Part shown: positions 18,123 through 26,958 of the stretch, in pieces
Layout of the letters: each line of letters starts with the position of its first letter
Numbering within the stretch: the first letter of the stretch is position 1
Translations under genes and position numbers: made by a program
DNA from: Methanobrevibacter smithii ATCC 35061
GTDB taxonomy: Archaea > Methanobacteriota > Methanobacteria > Methanobacteriales > Methanobacteriaceae
Length of the DNA stretch: 64,000 nt
NCBI RefSeq assembly: GCF_000016525.1
Contig: NC_009515.1
Coordinates: 124,001 to 188,000, forward strand
Direction of reading: 5' to 3'
Notes under the pieces: model-generated
The model's input: only the letters and a program-made list of their open reading frames with translations
What the model was told of the DNA's origin: nothing
Database searches by the model: none

Positions 18123-19253
18123 TCATAACATAGATTCCAGATCAACTTCCAGCAAGTCCCTGACCTTTTTAAGCTCATCAATGATTTTTATATGCTGAGT
18201 GCAGTTCTCCTCACATTCACCACATTCCAAACATGAAGATGCAGGTGCATTTTTCTTGGCTAAATTATCATAGTAGAAATAATGTAAAAACTGGAGTTCA
18301 ATGGATTGTTTAACATCATTATAAAGAGCAAAGAACTTTGAAATTGGAATATCTTCAGGGCATGCATCCAAACAGTAATCACATCCCGTACATGGAATTG
18401 CTATTGAATGTTTAATGATTTCAACTACATCTCCAATAACCTTCAATTCATCTTCAGTCAATGGATTGAAATCTTTCATATAACTTAAATTGTCTTCCAG
18501 CTGCTCCAATGAACTTACACCAGACAATACTGTTAAAACACCTTCCAAACTGGCTGCAAACCTAATTCCCCAAGATGCAAGTGACAAATCAGGATTGTAG
18601 CTAGTTAATATTTTACCGGCATCTTCCGGAATATTTACAAGTGTTCCTCCTTTTAAAGGTTCCATTACAATAATGTCCTTATTGTATTTTCTGGCTACTT
18701 CATAACATTTCCCTGACTGAATTCCCTCATTGTCCCAGTCAAGATAATTTATCTGTAACTGAACAAATTCTATAGAAGGATGCTCACTTAATATTTTATC
18801 AAGAGTTTCTGCATCATCATGAAATGAAATTCCGAGATGTCTGATAAAGCCTTCTTCCTTTAATTTTTCTGCAAATTCAAAGCACTTTAACTGCGGAATG
18901 ATTCCATTGTAGAAGTTGTTTGTAATATTGTGCAGCATGTAATAATCAAAATACTCAACACCGCATCTTTCTTTTTGCTCACTGAATATTTCTTCAAGGT
19001 TATGTGAAGGTTTAAGCATGTATACAGGTAATTTATCAGCTATTATTACATCTTCTCTCGGATATCTTTCAGTAACTGCTTTTCTAAGTGCCACTTCACT
19101 TAATCCGTCATGGTATCCATATGCAGTATCAAAGTAATTGAATCCGCTTTCAATATATTTATCAACCATTTCAAATATCTGTGGCAGGTCAATATCTTTC
19201 GGATCATCACTATTACAGGGTAACCTCATAGATCCAAAACCAAATTTTTTCAT
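18123..19253 (-). CDS. Aldo/keto reductase with C-terminal 4Fe-4S domain
   Basis: The 376-residue protein begins with an AKR barrel: FGSMRLPCN, FDTAYGYHDG (catalytic Asp and Tyr), ADKLP (Lys) and YYMLHNI (His). The C-terminal part (about 290-376) holds ferredoxin-like motifs CTGCDYCLDACP and CLECGECEENC. Such fusion proteins are common in anaerobes and reduce unknown carbonyl compounds using flavin or iron-sulfur electrons. It lies 15 bp after the esterase on the same strand and shares its operator-bearing promoter, which suggests a stress or detoxification unit. Confidence 0.9.
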   Translation of the reverse strand: MKKFGFGSMRLPCNSDDPKDIDLPQIFEMVDKYIESGFNYFDTAYGYHDGLSEVALRKAVTERYPREDVIIADKLPVYMLKPSHNLEEIFSEQKERCGVEYFDYYMLHNITNNFYNGIIPQLKCFEFAEKLKEEGFIRHLGISFHDDAETLDKILSEHPSIEFVQLQINYLDWDNEGIQSGKCYEVARKYNKDIIVMEPLKGGTLVNIPEDAGKILTSYNPDLSLASWGIRFAASLEGVLTVLSGVSSLEQLEDNLSYMKDFNPLTEDELKVIGDVVEIIKHSIAIPCTGCDYCLDACPEDIPISKFFALYNDVKQSIELQFLHYFYYDNLAKKNAPASSCLECGECEENCTQHIKIIDELKKVRDLLEVDLESML

Positions 19254-19268
19254 ATTATCTCCTCTTTT

Positions 19269-20060
19269 TTATAATGGGAGCCATTCTATAAACTCTTTAA
19301 TATAATCATTGCAAAACTCCCAGGTATGTTCTCCTGAAGAGCATCTGAACTCCACATCAACATTTCTTGATTTTAAGTAATTATAATAATCTATGTTCTC
19401 ATCATACAAGAAGTCATTATCTCCAACTGCCATGAAAATCTTTGGAATTTCAATATCATTAGCTATCAAATCATCAATTAAAAATTTGGGGTCCATGTCA
19501 CTTCCGATTACTTTATTCAAGTCTCCGAAACAGGACTGGGCAAAAGATTTTGAAGACAATAAATCATCTCCTTCACCCCAGTTATGCAAATCATCTGTCA
19601 GCAACGCTGCAGAGATTGCTCCAATATATCCGAAAGTGTCATGGTATTTTAATCCGTTTCTAATAGCTCCATATCCTCCCATTGAAAATCCTGCAAGATA
19701 TGTGTCTTCTTTTTTATGAGATAGTGGGAAAATGTTTCTTGTCATTTCAACAAGTTCACGACCTATAAACTCCCCATAATATTTGTGGGATTCTTTTTGG
19801 TCCACATAAAAGCTATTTTCTCCACTTGGCAGGACAACTGCAATATTATGGTCTTCTGCAAATTTTTGAATTGTAGTGTTTGCTAAAAATATATCATCAC
19901 TGCCGAAAAGCCCATGCAGCAGATACAATGTTTTATATGGCTTTTCTACTATTTCTTCAGTGCCCTGCAAGTAATGTATATTGTCTGCAGGTAAAATTAC
20001 ACTTAATGATGTTCTTCTCTGAAGTGACTTGCACTTAATATCTCCTCTAAACAATACCAT
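19269..20060 (-). CDS. Esterase of the tributyrin esterase / esterase D type
   Basis: The 263-residue alpha/beta hydrolase has LYLLHGLFGSDD (oxyanion region), AGFSMGGYGAIR (nucleophile Ser in GxSxG), VGDNDFLYDENIDYY (acid) and SSGEHTWEFCND (His). No signal peptide is present, so it acts in the cytoplasm on small carboxylic esters. Relatives are widespread in Firmicutes, so horizontal gain is plausible but not shown. Its promoter carries the paired TGTTG-N7-CAACA operators also found before the MATE exporter. The reductase gene follows 15 bp downstream. Confidence 0.85.
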   Translation of the reverse strand: MVLFRGDIKCKSLQRRTSLSVILPADNIHYLQGTEEIVEKPYKTLYLLHGLFGSDDIFLANTTIQKFAEDHNIAVVLPSGENSFYVDQKESHKYYGEFIGRELVEMTRNIFPLSHKKEDTYLAGFSMGGYGAIRNGLKYHDTFGYIGAISAALLTDDLHNWGEGDDLLSSKSFAQSCFGDLNKVIGSDMDPKFLIDDLIANDIEIPKIFMAVGDNDFLYDENIDYYNYLKSRNVDVEFRCSSGEHTWEFCNDYIKEFIEWLPL

Positions 20061-20072
20061 AATATCACAAAC

Positions 20073-20133
20073 TGTTGCACATTACAACATAATTTTTAAT
20101 TTTTTTAATATATAACTGTTGTGTTTAACAACC
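20073..20133 (-). promoter_or_regulatory. Dual operator and TATA box of the esterase-reductase operon
   Basis: Site 1, TGTTGCACATTACAACA (20073-20089), and site 2, TGTTGTGTTTAACAACC (20117-20133), both have the form TGTTG-N7-CAACN. Between them lies the TATA box (20107-20115, TATATATT on the minus strand). Site 1 covers the expected transcription start and site 2 the factor B side, a layout typical of archaeal repression. The spacing and sequence are repeated at 22237-22297. Confidence 0.65.
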
Positions 20134-20198
20134 ATTTTATTTCTGTTATTTGCAAATTAAAATTAAATATTCCATTCCGCTTTTCATGCCTTTTATGG

Positions 20199-20402
20199 CT
20201 ACAAATGAAAAAAATAATGGAACCAATCAAGCATATTCTTAAAATTTATTATAATAATTAAAAAAAATACAATTATTATAATCCTTCCAGGCCAGTTAAT
20301 ATTTATTTTCTTAAAGAAAAGGACACAGTAATAATAAATAGTCAAAATTACTATAATACTAAGCAAAATCACATTTACAACATCTTTAATCATAGAACAC
20401 AT
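20199..20402 (-). CDS. Small membrane protein with NWPGR motif, 67 aa
   Basis: The product is almost entirely two hydrophobic helices (about residues 8-31 and 40-57) joined by FKKININWPGR. The NWPGR turn matches NWPSR at the same place in the next gene upstream, so the two are paralogues. Function is unknown. The ATG at 20402 is used; one at 20393 is possible. It is the last of three short genes in a row on this strand. Confidence 0.5.
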   Translation of the reverse strand: MCSMIKDVVNVILLSIIVILTIYYYCVLFFKKININWPGRIIIIVFFLIIIINFKNMLDWFHYFFHL

Positions 20403-20428
20403 ACACCCAAAATAATATTATCTCAAAA

Positions 20429-20611
20429 TTATATACATGGAATAATAATAGCAATTAAAATAAAAGATATATAAAATAGCCTAGATGGCCAATTATCTTT
20501 TTCTACAAGAGGATTAGGATTCCAAATTGTATAATAGTTATAACAATGCCATGATAAAACAAATATTACAAAAAAAATAAAAACAAAAACACATTTAACA
20601 TTAATATCCAT
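20429..20611 (-). CDS. Small membrane protein with NWPSR motif, 60 aa
   Basis: The ATG at 20611 (MDINVKCVFVF) is chosen because GGTGG lies 7 nt before it; two further ATGs occur upstream. The protein has a hydrophobic helix, a loop with two Trp residues and KDNWPSRLF, then a second helix. It shares this plan and the NWP[GS]R motif with the downstream gene. No family or function is recognised. Tandem duplication of a small membrane protein is likely. Confidence 0.5.
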   Translation of the reverse strand: MDINVKCVFVFIFFVIFVLSWHCYNYYTIWNPNPLVEKDNWPSRLFYISFILIAIIIPCI

Positions 20612-20629
20612 AATCATACCACCAAACAT

Positions 20630-20761
20630 CTAATTATTAGAGTACTGTGACTCCCAAATATCTCTCCAAATATAATCTCCCCCAACACCACAAACAGAAC
20701 CTAAAGATAAAAAAAATAAAAAAAACAATAATAAACATACACCAAAATCAACATCCCTCAT
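20630..20761 (-). CDS. Possible 43-aa secreted or membrane peptide
   Basis: An ATG at 20761 opens 43 codons: a charged start MRDVD, a hydrophobic run of about 15 residues, SVCGVGGDY, then WRDIWESQYSNN. The stop TAG touches an ATG of the following gene's frame. The shape is that of a signal peptide plus a short exported tail. It is too short for confident calling, but it fits as first gene of the small-membrane-protein cluster. Confidence 0.3.
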   Translation of the reverse strand: MRDVDFGVCLLLFFLFFLSLGSVCGVGGDYIWRDIWESQYSNN

Positions 20762-20839
20762 CAAAACCACTAATAAAACAATCTATCAAAATAAAAATAT
20801 AAACATTACTATTTGAATTTTTATGTAAAAAAAGAAAAA

Positions 20840-22204
20840 TTAGGATTCTGCAACCCTATATAATGTCCATTTATTGCTGAAGTATCTGTAGATGTATAAT
20901 CCGCCTCTTACAAACCAGTCAATGAACATAGCTACCCATGTTCCAAATACTCCCATATTAAAGTTTATGGCTAAAATGTAAGATAAGCCTATCCTGCAGG
21001 TAAACATTACTGTTAAGCTTACCACCATTGCCCATTTTGCATCACCAGCACCTCTAAACAGGTTAGGCAGTGTAAATGCTATTGGCCAAATTAAAATTCC
21101 AAGTGTACCGTGCCAGATAATCATCTTGCCAGACAGTGCTGCAGTAGCAGGAGACAAATTATAAAGGCTCAAAATAACCGGCAACAGGGCAAATATTGCT
21201 GCATTGACAATAATGTGACATACAACAACAATTAAAATAATCTTTTTATTGTAATATCTTGCCTGTTCATAATCATTTGCTCCAACACATCTTGAAATTA
21301 CTGCAGTCATTCCCAGATTAATTGCAAAACCAGGCAATACTGAAAATATTCCAATTGCATAACCTACAGAATTAGCTGCAATAGCTACTGTTCCAAAAGT
21401 TGAAACCAAACTTAAAACCAGCACACGTCCAAACTGGAACAGTCCGTTTTCAATACCGTATGGAATACCTACATTCAGCACGTTTTTAAGAACTTTCCAA
21501 TCAAATTTATGTTTTAAAGTTCTTTTAATATGGAGTTTGAAGTTTTCATTTAATGTAAAATGCATTATAGCAGCTGCTGCAATCAGTCTTGAAATTACAG
21601 TGGGGACAGCTACTCCTTCAACACCTAAACCCAAATAATAAATACCGAATGCATTACCTACAACATTTAAAATATCGCAGATAACCATTATCTTCATTGG
21701 CAGAATTGAATTTCCGCTGGTTCTGTAAATTGCAGCACCTGCATTGTAAATAGCTATAAATGGTATTGAAAAAGCCATAAACAGCAGATATGTATTTGCA
21801 TAATTCCATACGTCTGCTTCAATCTGGCCAAATAATGTATTAATTAAAAAGGATTTGGCTATTAAAACAACCACCATTAAAAGAGCTGATAAAATTCCTG
21901 AAAACCACACAAGCTGATTGCATGCTCCTCTAGCTTTTTCCGGCTTATTGTTTCCTAAGTACTGGCCAGCTATTACCGCTCCTCCAGTAGCCAGTGCAGA
22001 AAATCCAAAAATCAGCAGCTGCATCAGAAAATCAACTAATGAAACACCGGAAATTGCTGCTTCACCTAAAGATGCAACCATTACAGAATCAGCAAACCCT
22101 ACAAAAAATTCCAGTCCCTGCTCAATAAGCAAAGGTAAAAACAGAACGAATAATGCTTTATTGGAAAATAAATAATGTTTTGGGGTTTTAATTAAAGATT
22201 CCAT
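20840..22204 (-). CDS. MATE family multidrug/sodium exporter
   Basis: The 454-residue protein has about twelve hydrophobic helices in two homologous halves, the MATE plan. Recognisable features are FFVGFADSVMVASLGEAAISG in the first helices and ATGGAVIAGQYLGNNKPEKARG, then GIPYGIENGLFQFGRV in the second half. MATE proteins expel cationic drugs and metabolites in exchange for sodium or protons. Its promoter contains the same dual operator as the esterase operon, so the exporter and the cytoplasmic esterase/reductase may respond to the same compound. Confidence 0.93.
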   Translation of the reverse strand: MESLIKTPKHYLFSNKALFVLFLPLLIEQGLEFFVGFADSVMVASLGEAAISGVSLVDFLMQLLIFGFSALATGGAVIAGQYLGNNKPEKARGACNQLVWFSGILSALLMVVVLIAKSFLINTLFGQIEADVWNYANTYLLFMAFSIPFIAIYNAGAAIYRTSGNSILPMKIMVICDILNVVGNAFGIYYLGLGVEGVAVPTVISRLIAAAAIMHFTLNENFKLHIKRTLKHKFDWKVLKNVLNVGIPYGIENGLFQFGRVLVLSLVSTFGTVAIAANSVGYAIGIFSVLPGFAINLGMTAVISRCVGANDYEQARYYNKKIILIVVVCHIIVNAAIFALLPVILSLYNLSPATAALSGKMIIWHGTLGILIWPIAFTLPNLFRGAGDAKWAMVVSLTVMFTCRIGLSYILAINFNMGVFGTWVAMFIDWFVRGGLYIYRYFSNKWTLYRVAES

Positions 22205-22236
22205 ATTTAGTACACCATAAAAAAAAATAAAATTAT

Positions 22237-22297
22237 TGTTGCAAATTACAACATAAATTATAAATTTCCAGATATATAACTGTTGCGATTAACAACA
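22237..22297 (-). promoter_or_regulatory. Dual operator and TATA box of the MATE exporter gene
   Basis: Site 1, TGTTGCAAATTACAACA (22237-22253), differs from the esterase site 1 at one base of 17. Site 2 is TGTTGCGATTAACAACA (22281-22297). Exactly 27 bp separate the sites, as at the esterase promoter, and ATATATAAC again abuts site 2. Start of transcription is expected inside site 1. Confidence 0.65.
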
Positions 22298-22328
22298 TTA
22301 AAAGAAAATGATTAATGAGATGATTTAT

Positions 22329-23561
22329 CTAAAAATCATCATTAATTAGCCTTGACATTAATTTATATCCTTCTTTTTTATCCAAACTGCCTTTAAGAAC
22401 ACTCTGTTCATCAAAGGATTCACATTCATCGCCTGTTTTATCAGAAGAATATATTATCAAAGGCACATCATCTCTTGTATGGGTTCCAACTGAAACCGGA
22501 GTTGGATGATCAGGCAAAATAGCTGCCTTAAAGTCCTGACCTTTTAAACTGTCTAAAACCGGACCTACAATATGCTTGTCAATTTGTTCAATAGCTCTAA
22601 CTTTTTCAGCTGTGTCTGATGCATGTCCTGCTTCATCAGGAGCTTCAATGTGTACAAACACTACATCATGGTTTTTTAAAGCTTCAATTGCATATTTTCC
22701 CTTAGCTTCATAATCTGTGTCAAAGTATCCTGTAGCTCCTGGAACATCAATAATGTCAAAGCCTGCAAAAGCACCTATTCCTTTTAACAAATCAACACCA
22801 GTAATTACTGCTGCATCCAATCCGTAAACATCTTTAAAGTTAGGTAAAGTTGGTGTTACCCCCTGACCCCACAGCCATACCATATTTGCCGGTTTTTTAC
22901 CATTTTCCACTCTTTTTTTATTGACTTCATGATTTTCAAGAACTTCCCCTGATTCCCACATGATTTTCTTAATGAATTTGGGTAATTTTTCATCCCATCT
23001 GTCGCCGGAGGTGTTTTCATCCAGATTCTCACCTGCAATATCATGAGGAGGCATAGTCTTCAAATCAGCCAATAGCTTAGCATCTTCAGCACTGTCACAG
23101 GAATATACAAACAGATGTCTGTAACTGACTCCTGAATAGAATCTGCCTTTAAAATCATCATATTTTCCATTGAAATAATCATTTAAGCTGTCCATAAGTA
23201 TTTCAGCTTCTTCAGAAGTAATATGGCCTGCATTAAAATCATCCATATGATTGTCCTTCTGGGTAATGGTATTGCATCTGAAAATTACGTCCTTATCTGT
23301 GGTTTCAATACCCATGCTTCCTGCTTCCAGAGGTCCTCTGCCTGTATAATAATCTGCAGGGTTAAATCCGAAAATACTCATATTGGCTACATCAGAACCT
23401 GGAGTATATGCATCAGGAACATTATTGGTTAAACCTCCAAAACCCTCTTTTGCCATTTTATCAATATTTGGAGTATCAGCTGCCATAAGTGGAGTCATGC
23501 CGTCCAATTCGTCGATTGGATAGTCACTTGAACCGTCAGGAATAAAAATTACATATTTCAT
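22329..23561 (-). CDS. apgM: Cofactor-independent phosphoglycerate mutase, archaeal type
   Basis: The enzyme interconverts 3- and 2-phosphoglycerate using two metal ions. The 410-residue protein shows the archaeal ApgM blocks: FIPDGSSDYPIDELDGMTPL (first metal Asp and the loop), TPNIDKMAKEGFGG, TPGSDVANMSIFGFNP with the catalytic Ser, GRGPLEAGSMGI and HIEAPDEAGH near the end with metal ligands. Length is normal. It is the last gene of a leftward operon with gatC-like, ACT and hom genes; 27 bp separate it from hom. Confidence 0.95.
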   Translation of the reverse strand: MKYVIFIPDGSSDYPIDELDGMTPLMAADTPNIDKMAKEGFGGLTNNVPDAYTPGSDVANMSIFGFNPADYYTGRGPLEAGSMGIETTDKDVIFRCNTITQKDNHMDDFNAGHITSEEAEILMDSLNDYFNGKYDDFKGRFYSGVSYRHLFVYSCDSAEDAKLLADLKTMPPHDIAGENLDENTSGDRWDEKLPKFIKKIMWESGEVLENHEVNKKRVENGKKPANMVWLWGQGVTPTLPNFKDVYGLDAAVITGVDLLKGIGAFAGFDIIDVPGATGYFDTDYEAKGKYAIEALKNHDVVFVHIEAPDEAGHASDTAEKVRAIEQIDKHIVGPVLDSLKGQDFKAAILPDHPTPVSVGTHTRDDVPLIIYSSDKTGDECESFDEQSVLKGSLDKKEGYKLMSRLINDDF

Positions 23562-23588
23562 ACTATCATCAAAAAAAGTAAAAGTAAA

Positions 23589-24608
23589 TTAGTATTTAAC
23601 TTTTAAAATACTAATCAAATCAGTCAACATCGCAGAAGCAGTTTCAAGAGATCCTGCTCCAAGTCCAATAACACTAACATCACCTGCAAGGTCAGTGCGG
23701 ACAGTAGCCATATTTAAAGTTCCGCTTAAATCATATGCACTGCCTTTTTTAACTAAACGTGGTGATACCTGCAGTTTGTCTTTAGAAACTTCAGCTATTA
23801 ATTTAATTAAATAACCTTCTTTTCTGGCTAAATCCATAGCCTGTGAAGTAATATTTGAAATACCTTCAACATCAACATCACTATAAGTGGCATCAATTCC
23901 TAAAAGTGAATTAGCTAAAATTACAGTTTTACAAGCTGCATCAATACCTTCAACATCCTGAGTTGGGTCTGTTTCAGCTATTCCCAACTCTTGAGATTCT
24001 TTTAAGGTTATATCATAGGAGGAACCTTCGGATGCCATTCTTGATAAAATGTAATTGGTGGTACCGTTCAATATTCCTACAATTGATTTGATTCCACAGG
24101 ATGAAAGTGTTTCTTTTGTGAAATTAATAATAGGCATTGCTCCACCAACACTGGCTTCATATTTAAATTCAACATTGTTTTTCTCAGCTTCGGATACAAC
24201 TTCTCTGAATTTTAAAGCTAAATGTCCCTTATTTGATGTTACAACATCTTTTCCAGCTTTAAATGCTTTTAAAGTTAAAGACAGTGCAGGTTCTGCATCA
24301 GTTATATTAGTTGGAGTTGCTTCCATCAAACAGTCATATTCCACAGCATCCAACACATCCAAACCTGAAATGGTACTGCCGTATTCAGGATAATTGGATA
24401 ATTTTCCAAATTCATTTTTAGTGTTTACAAGCAGTTCTTCATCCAATCCGTCAGCACAGATTGCAGAAGATGAAGAATCTGCAGCAGCTACTATTTTTAA
24501 TTCTACATTAAATCTTTCTTTAATCATGTCTTTTTTTAATGAGATTGCCCTAGCCACACCCTGACCAACTGCACCAAATCCCATTACTATGACTTTACAT
24601 TCTTTCAT
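23589..24608 (-). CDS. hom: Homoserine dehydrogenase
   Basis: The enzyme reduces aspartate semialdehyde to homoserine. The 339-residue protein has an N-terminal Rossmann motif [22 protein letters not shown], then [21 protein letters not shown] and [14 protein letters not shown], with [19 protein letters not shown] as the substrate-binding and catalytic region. There is no C-terminal ACT domain; a separate ACT protein is encoded just upstream. The ATG at 24608 follows GGGAT and leaves a 7-nt gap, whereas the upstream ATG at 24626 would overlap the ACT gene. Homoserine supplies metX/metY at 52-54 kb. Confidence 0.95.
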   Translation of the reverse strand: MKECKVIVMGFGAVGQGVARAISLKKDMIKERFNVELKIVAAADSSSSAICADGLDEELLVNTKNEFGKLSNYPEYGSTISGLDVLDAVEYDCLMEATPTNITDAEPALSLTLKAFKAGKDVVTSNKGHLALKFREVVSEAEKNNVEFKYEASVGGAMPIINFTKETLSSCGIKSIVGILNGTTNYILSRMASEGSSYDITLKESQELGIAETDPTQDVEGIDAACKTVILANSLLGIDATYSDVDVEGISNITSQAMDLARKEGYLIKLIAEVSKDKLQVSPRLVKKGSAYDLSGTLNMATVRTDLAGDVSVIGLGAGSLETASAMLTDLISILKVKY

Positions 24609-24615
24609 ACTATCC

Positions 24616-25101
24616 CTAAACTTCATTAATCATAAGTAAATCTTTTTCTGCAGCTATTTTACCAATCTTATCAAATATAAATTCTTTCATGCCAAAGTCT
24701 GTTTCAATATTAATTAAGGCAGAGGATTTGGATTCCCCGTCTAATTTAATATCAAATCCAACTACATAAACACCGTCTAAAGAATTAATTTTATCCATAG
24801 TGTCTCTAATGTCATTATCAACAATATGGCCAATTAAAATAGTGCTCACAACTTCCTTTTTAACGACTCCATCCATTGCAATAATTGAAACTCCCAACTC
24901 TTTGAACCTTTCAATAACCCTATCAAGGCTATCACGTTCACCTTCAAGAGTAAGCTGAACCGGAATCATTCCTTTTTCATTTTTAGAATCTCTTTTATGG
25001 ATTACAGTAACCAGGTTTGCACCAAGGCCACTAATCGGATCCAAAACAGAAACAAGCTGTCCAGGAACATCCATAAGTTCTAAAACCAAATCCATTTTCA
25101 T
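24616..25101 (-). CDS. ACT-domain protein, probable regulator of homoserine dehydrogenase
   Basis: The 161-residue protein starts [38 protein letters not shown], which has the Gly-containing loop of an ACT domain ([20 protein letters not shown]). A second, weaker alpha-beta segment follows. ACT domains bind amino acids and give allosteric control. With hom encoded 7 bp downstream and lacking its own ACT, feedback by threonine or methionine through this protein is a reasonable inference. GGGGA lies 7 nt before the ATG. Confidence 0.78.
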   Translation of the reverse strand: MKMDLVLELMDVPGQLVSVLDPISGLGANLVTVIHKRDSKNEKGMIPVQLTLEGERDSLDRVIERFKELGVSIIAMDGVVKKEVVSTILIGHIVDNDIRDTMDKINSLDGVYVVGFDIKLDGESKSSALINIETDFGMKEFIFDKIGKIAAEKDLLMINEV

Positions 25102-25112
25102 AAAAAATTCCC

Positions 25113-25328
25113 CTAATTAACCCAATCTGCTCTTTTAACAACAAGTTTGCCTTCTTTATCAATATGAGCATTCCTTAAAATTTTTTCAGGATGTTTCTCA
25201 TGAGATTTATCTTCACGAGTAAGATTTAAATTGTCAGTAATATACCAAGTTTCTTCAAGATCTGGAATATTCTCTAAAGTTTTTGAAAACTTGTTTAAAA
25301 TATTTTCTGCATCTTTTTCAATTTTCAT
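25113..25328 (-). CDS. GatC-like amidotransferase subunit C domain protein
   Basis: The 71-residue protein has the short helical GatC pattern: a helix with ILNKFSKTLENIPDLEET, then NLTREDKSHEKHPEKILRNA and GKLVVKRADWVN at the end. The LTRED, ILRNA and VK blocks match the l.rED, ..nap and VP of GatC, which stabilises GatA in tRNA-dependent amidation. It is separated from other gat genes, so its partner is unknown. It leads the gatC-ACT-hom-apgM operon. Confidence 0.6.
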   Translation of the reverse strand: MKIEKDAENILNKFSKTLENIPDLEETWYITDNLNLTREDKSHEKHPEKILRNAHIDKEGKLVVKRADWVN

Positions 25329-25345
25329 AAATAAATCTCCTATGA

Positions 25346-26556
25346 TTATTTGATAATAATAAAAATAATTTTGTTTTTTAATATTAATAAATGTTTATTA
25401 AAACTTGGGCTTTTTGCCAACTTAAAATTACATCGCCAGTTAATCCTGACAACAAACATTTGTTGGAGAAGTCCTTTTTTAAATTTTTGAGTTTTATTAA
25501 TCAATTCTTCTATAGCAAATATCTTATTATCTATGTTAGAAAGCATGTTGCTTATTTGTTTTTGTTCATCGAATGATGGAAATTCAAATTTCATGTTTTC
25601 AAAGCTTTTTTTATTTAATATTGGAGTAGCAGTTATTCCAGCATAGTTTTTCATTTTTTCAGAATTGTAATCTATTAAATAATAAATAAAATCTAAATCA
25701 AAACTTTGTGATGGAGTTATAGAATTAATTTGTTGATTAAAATATCCATCTTCTAGAATAATACAATTTTTTCCAATACTGGCTATGCATGTGACTAATA
25801 CACTATTTTTTTAACAAAGCGTCCTTTTTTAGCACCTTCGTCAGATAATCTTTTCGCTGTGTCAAAAATGTATTTTGAGGATATATCTGATGGAGTTACC
25901 CATAAATATTTTTTAGGAGAATAATATTCATTAACTTTAGTTGAAGGAGTGTTTCCAGTATTTATTTCGCCAACATCTTTTAGTTTTATAGTTTTCCACT
26001 CCTCTATGTAATCTGTAAATCTTAATTTCTGTGTGAAAATCTGCTGCATTAAATACTTCTTGAAATTCTGGCACATTTGTAGTTTATTATCTAAAATTTC
26101 TATTTTTGCATCTAGATTCTTAAGCAATATTCCTATTTTTTTCTGTTCATCATATTTAGGTATTTTGACTTTTTCAATTGAATAATCTTTAAAATATATG
26201 TGGGGGATTGTTGACCCTGTTTTATATTTATTTAAATTAATTGTTTGAAGTAAATAGAAAATAAAATGAATATTTAGATTTTCCTTAGGCAAAATATATT
26301 GTGATGTATTAACAACAGATGTGTTTTTTTCATGAAAACTGATATTTCCAACACCAGATCCATCTTTAACAATAGAAATATAATCACTATCCATTTCATA
26401 AAAATCTATGCATTTTAAAAATCCACTAGCGCCATATAAAGGATAATTGCCAACATTATCATCCAATTGATTAATAGATATGCTAGATGATTTATTATGC
26501 AATAAATCTTTTAGTTTGTATGTTTTCCATTCATCATCAAATCCGCTAAATCGCAA
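25346..26556 (-). pseudogene. hsdS: Broken hsdS, type I restriction specificity subunit
   Basis: The first reading frame begins LRFSGFDDEWKTYKLKD, has one target-recognition domain, the conserved KKYLMQQIFTQKLRFTDYIEEW linker repeat and part of a second domain. It stops at 25795. The following frame continues SVLVTCIASIGKNCII to KKGLLQQMFV. The two join perfectly if one A is added to the A7 run (T7 on plus, 25806-25812), so a single-base frameshift breaks the gene. It has no promoter, its N terminus begins at the 33-bp repeat with a stop codon directly upstream, and reading past MFV replaces the usual end. No hsdM or hsdR is nearby. Confidence 0.85.
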
Positions 26557-26558
26557 TT
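26526..26558 (-). repeat. 33-bp hsdS-derived inverted repeat, left copy
   Basis: This stretch encodes LRFSGFDDEW at the hsdS start on the minus strand. It is identical over 33 bp to 42312-42344 on the plus strand. On its right side the sequence changes abruptly into an unrelated surface-protein fragment. Confidence 0.85.
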
Positions 26559-26941
26559 TAAGCCAGGTTTACTATGCCAATGAATTTGAAGCACTGGGAA
26601 ATAATCTGATAGCTGCAGTTGGAACCTACTTCAGCAGCAGCTGTGGAAAATACGAAATCAGCATTTATGTAAATGATATATTAAAACACACACAAAACGG
26701 AACAAGTGCATTTGGCGGTTTTTCAACTGTCAAATTAAATAATTACATTCCAGTTAACAAAGGAGACATTTTCAGAGCTGTAATTAAAGGTGTAAATGTC
26801 CCATTATCCATAAATACCAGAGTTCATAATGACGATTTAGCTACTTTAAATATAAATCTGATACCTGGAAAATATATCATAACAGCTATTGAACCGGTAA
26901 CCGGATTAGATATGGGGTATGGAGTAACTGTCCTTAAATAG
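26559..26941 (+). pseudogene. C-terminal remnant of a surface protein (C1-peptidase/adhesin type)
   Basis: Beginning right at the edge of the 33-bp repeat, about 126 codons remain open. They read QVYYANEFEALGNNLIAAVG, then YEISIYVNDILKHTQNGTSA, and end PGKYIITAIEPVTGLDMGYG. This resembles the lectin-like end domain of Methanobacteriales C1-peptidase surface proteins followed by a half Ig-like repeat, similar to those in the 39775-42087 adhesin. There is no start codon, promoter or upstream domain, so it is a 5'-truncated remnant. Confidence 0.75.
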
Positions 26942-26958
26942 AGTTTTAAACTCTATTT
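26936..26958. terminator. Bidirectional terminator palindrome
   Basis: AAATAGAGTTT (26936-26946) and AAACTCTATTT (26948-26958) are perfect inverted copies around one T. They span the stop codons of the remnant on the plus strand and asnB on the minus strand. Confidence 0.7.

Noticed and set aside
22856-23044. Open frame inside apgM on the same strand
   Set aside because: It is an alternate frame of a well-conserved enzyme.
26480-26558. N-terminal part of the plus-strand frame that continues into the surface-protein remnant
   Set aside because: These codons are the reverse strand of hsdS; the remnant starts only after the 33-bp repeat.
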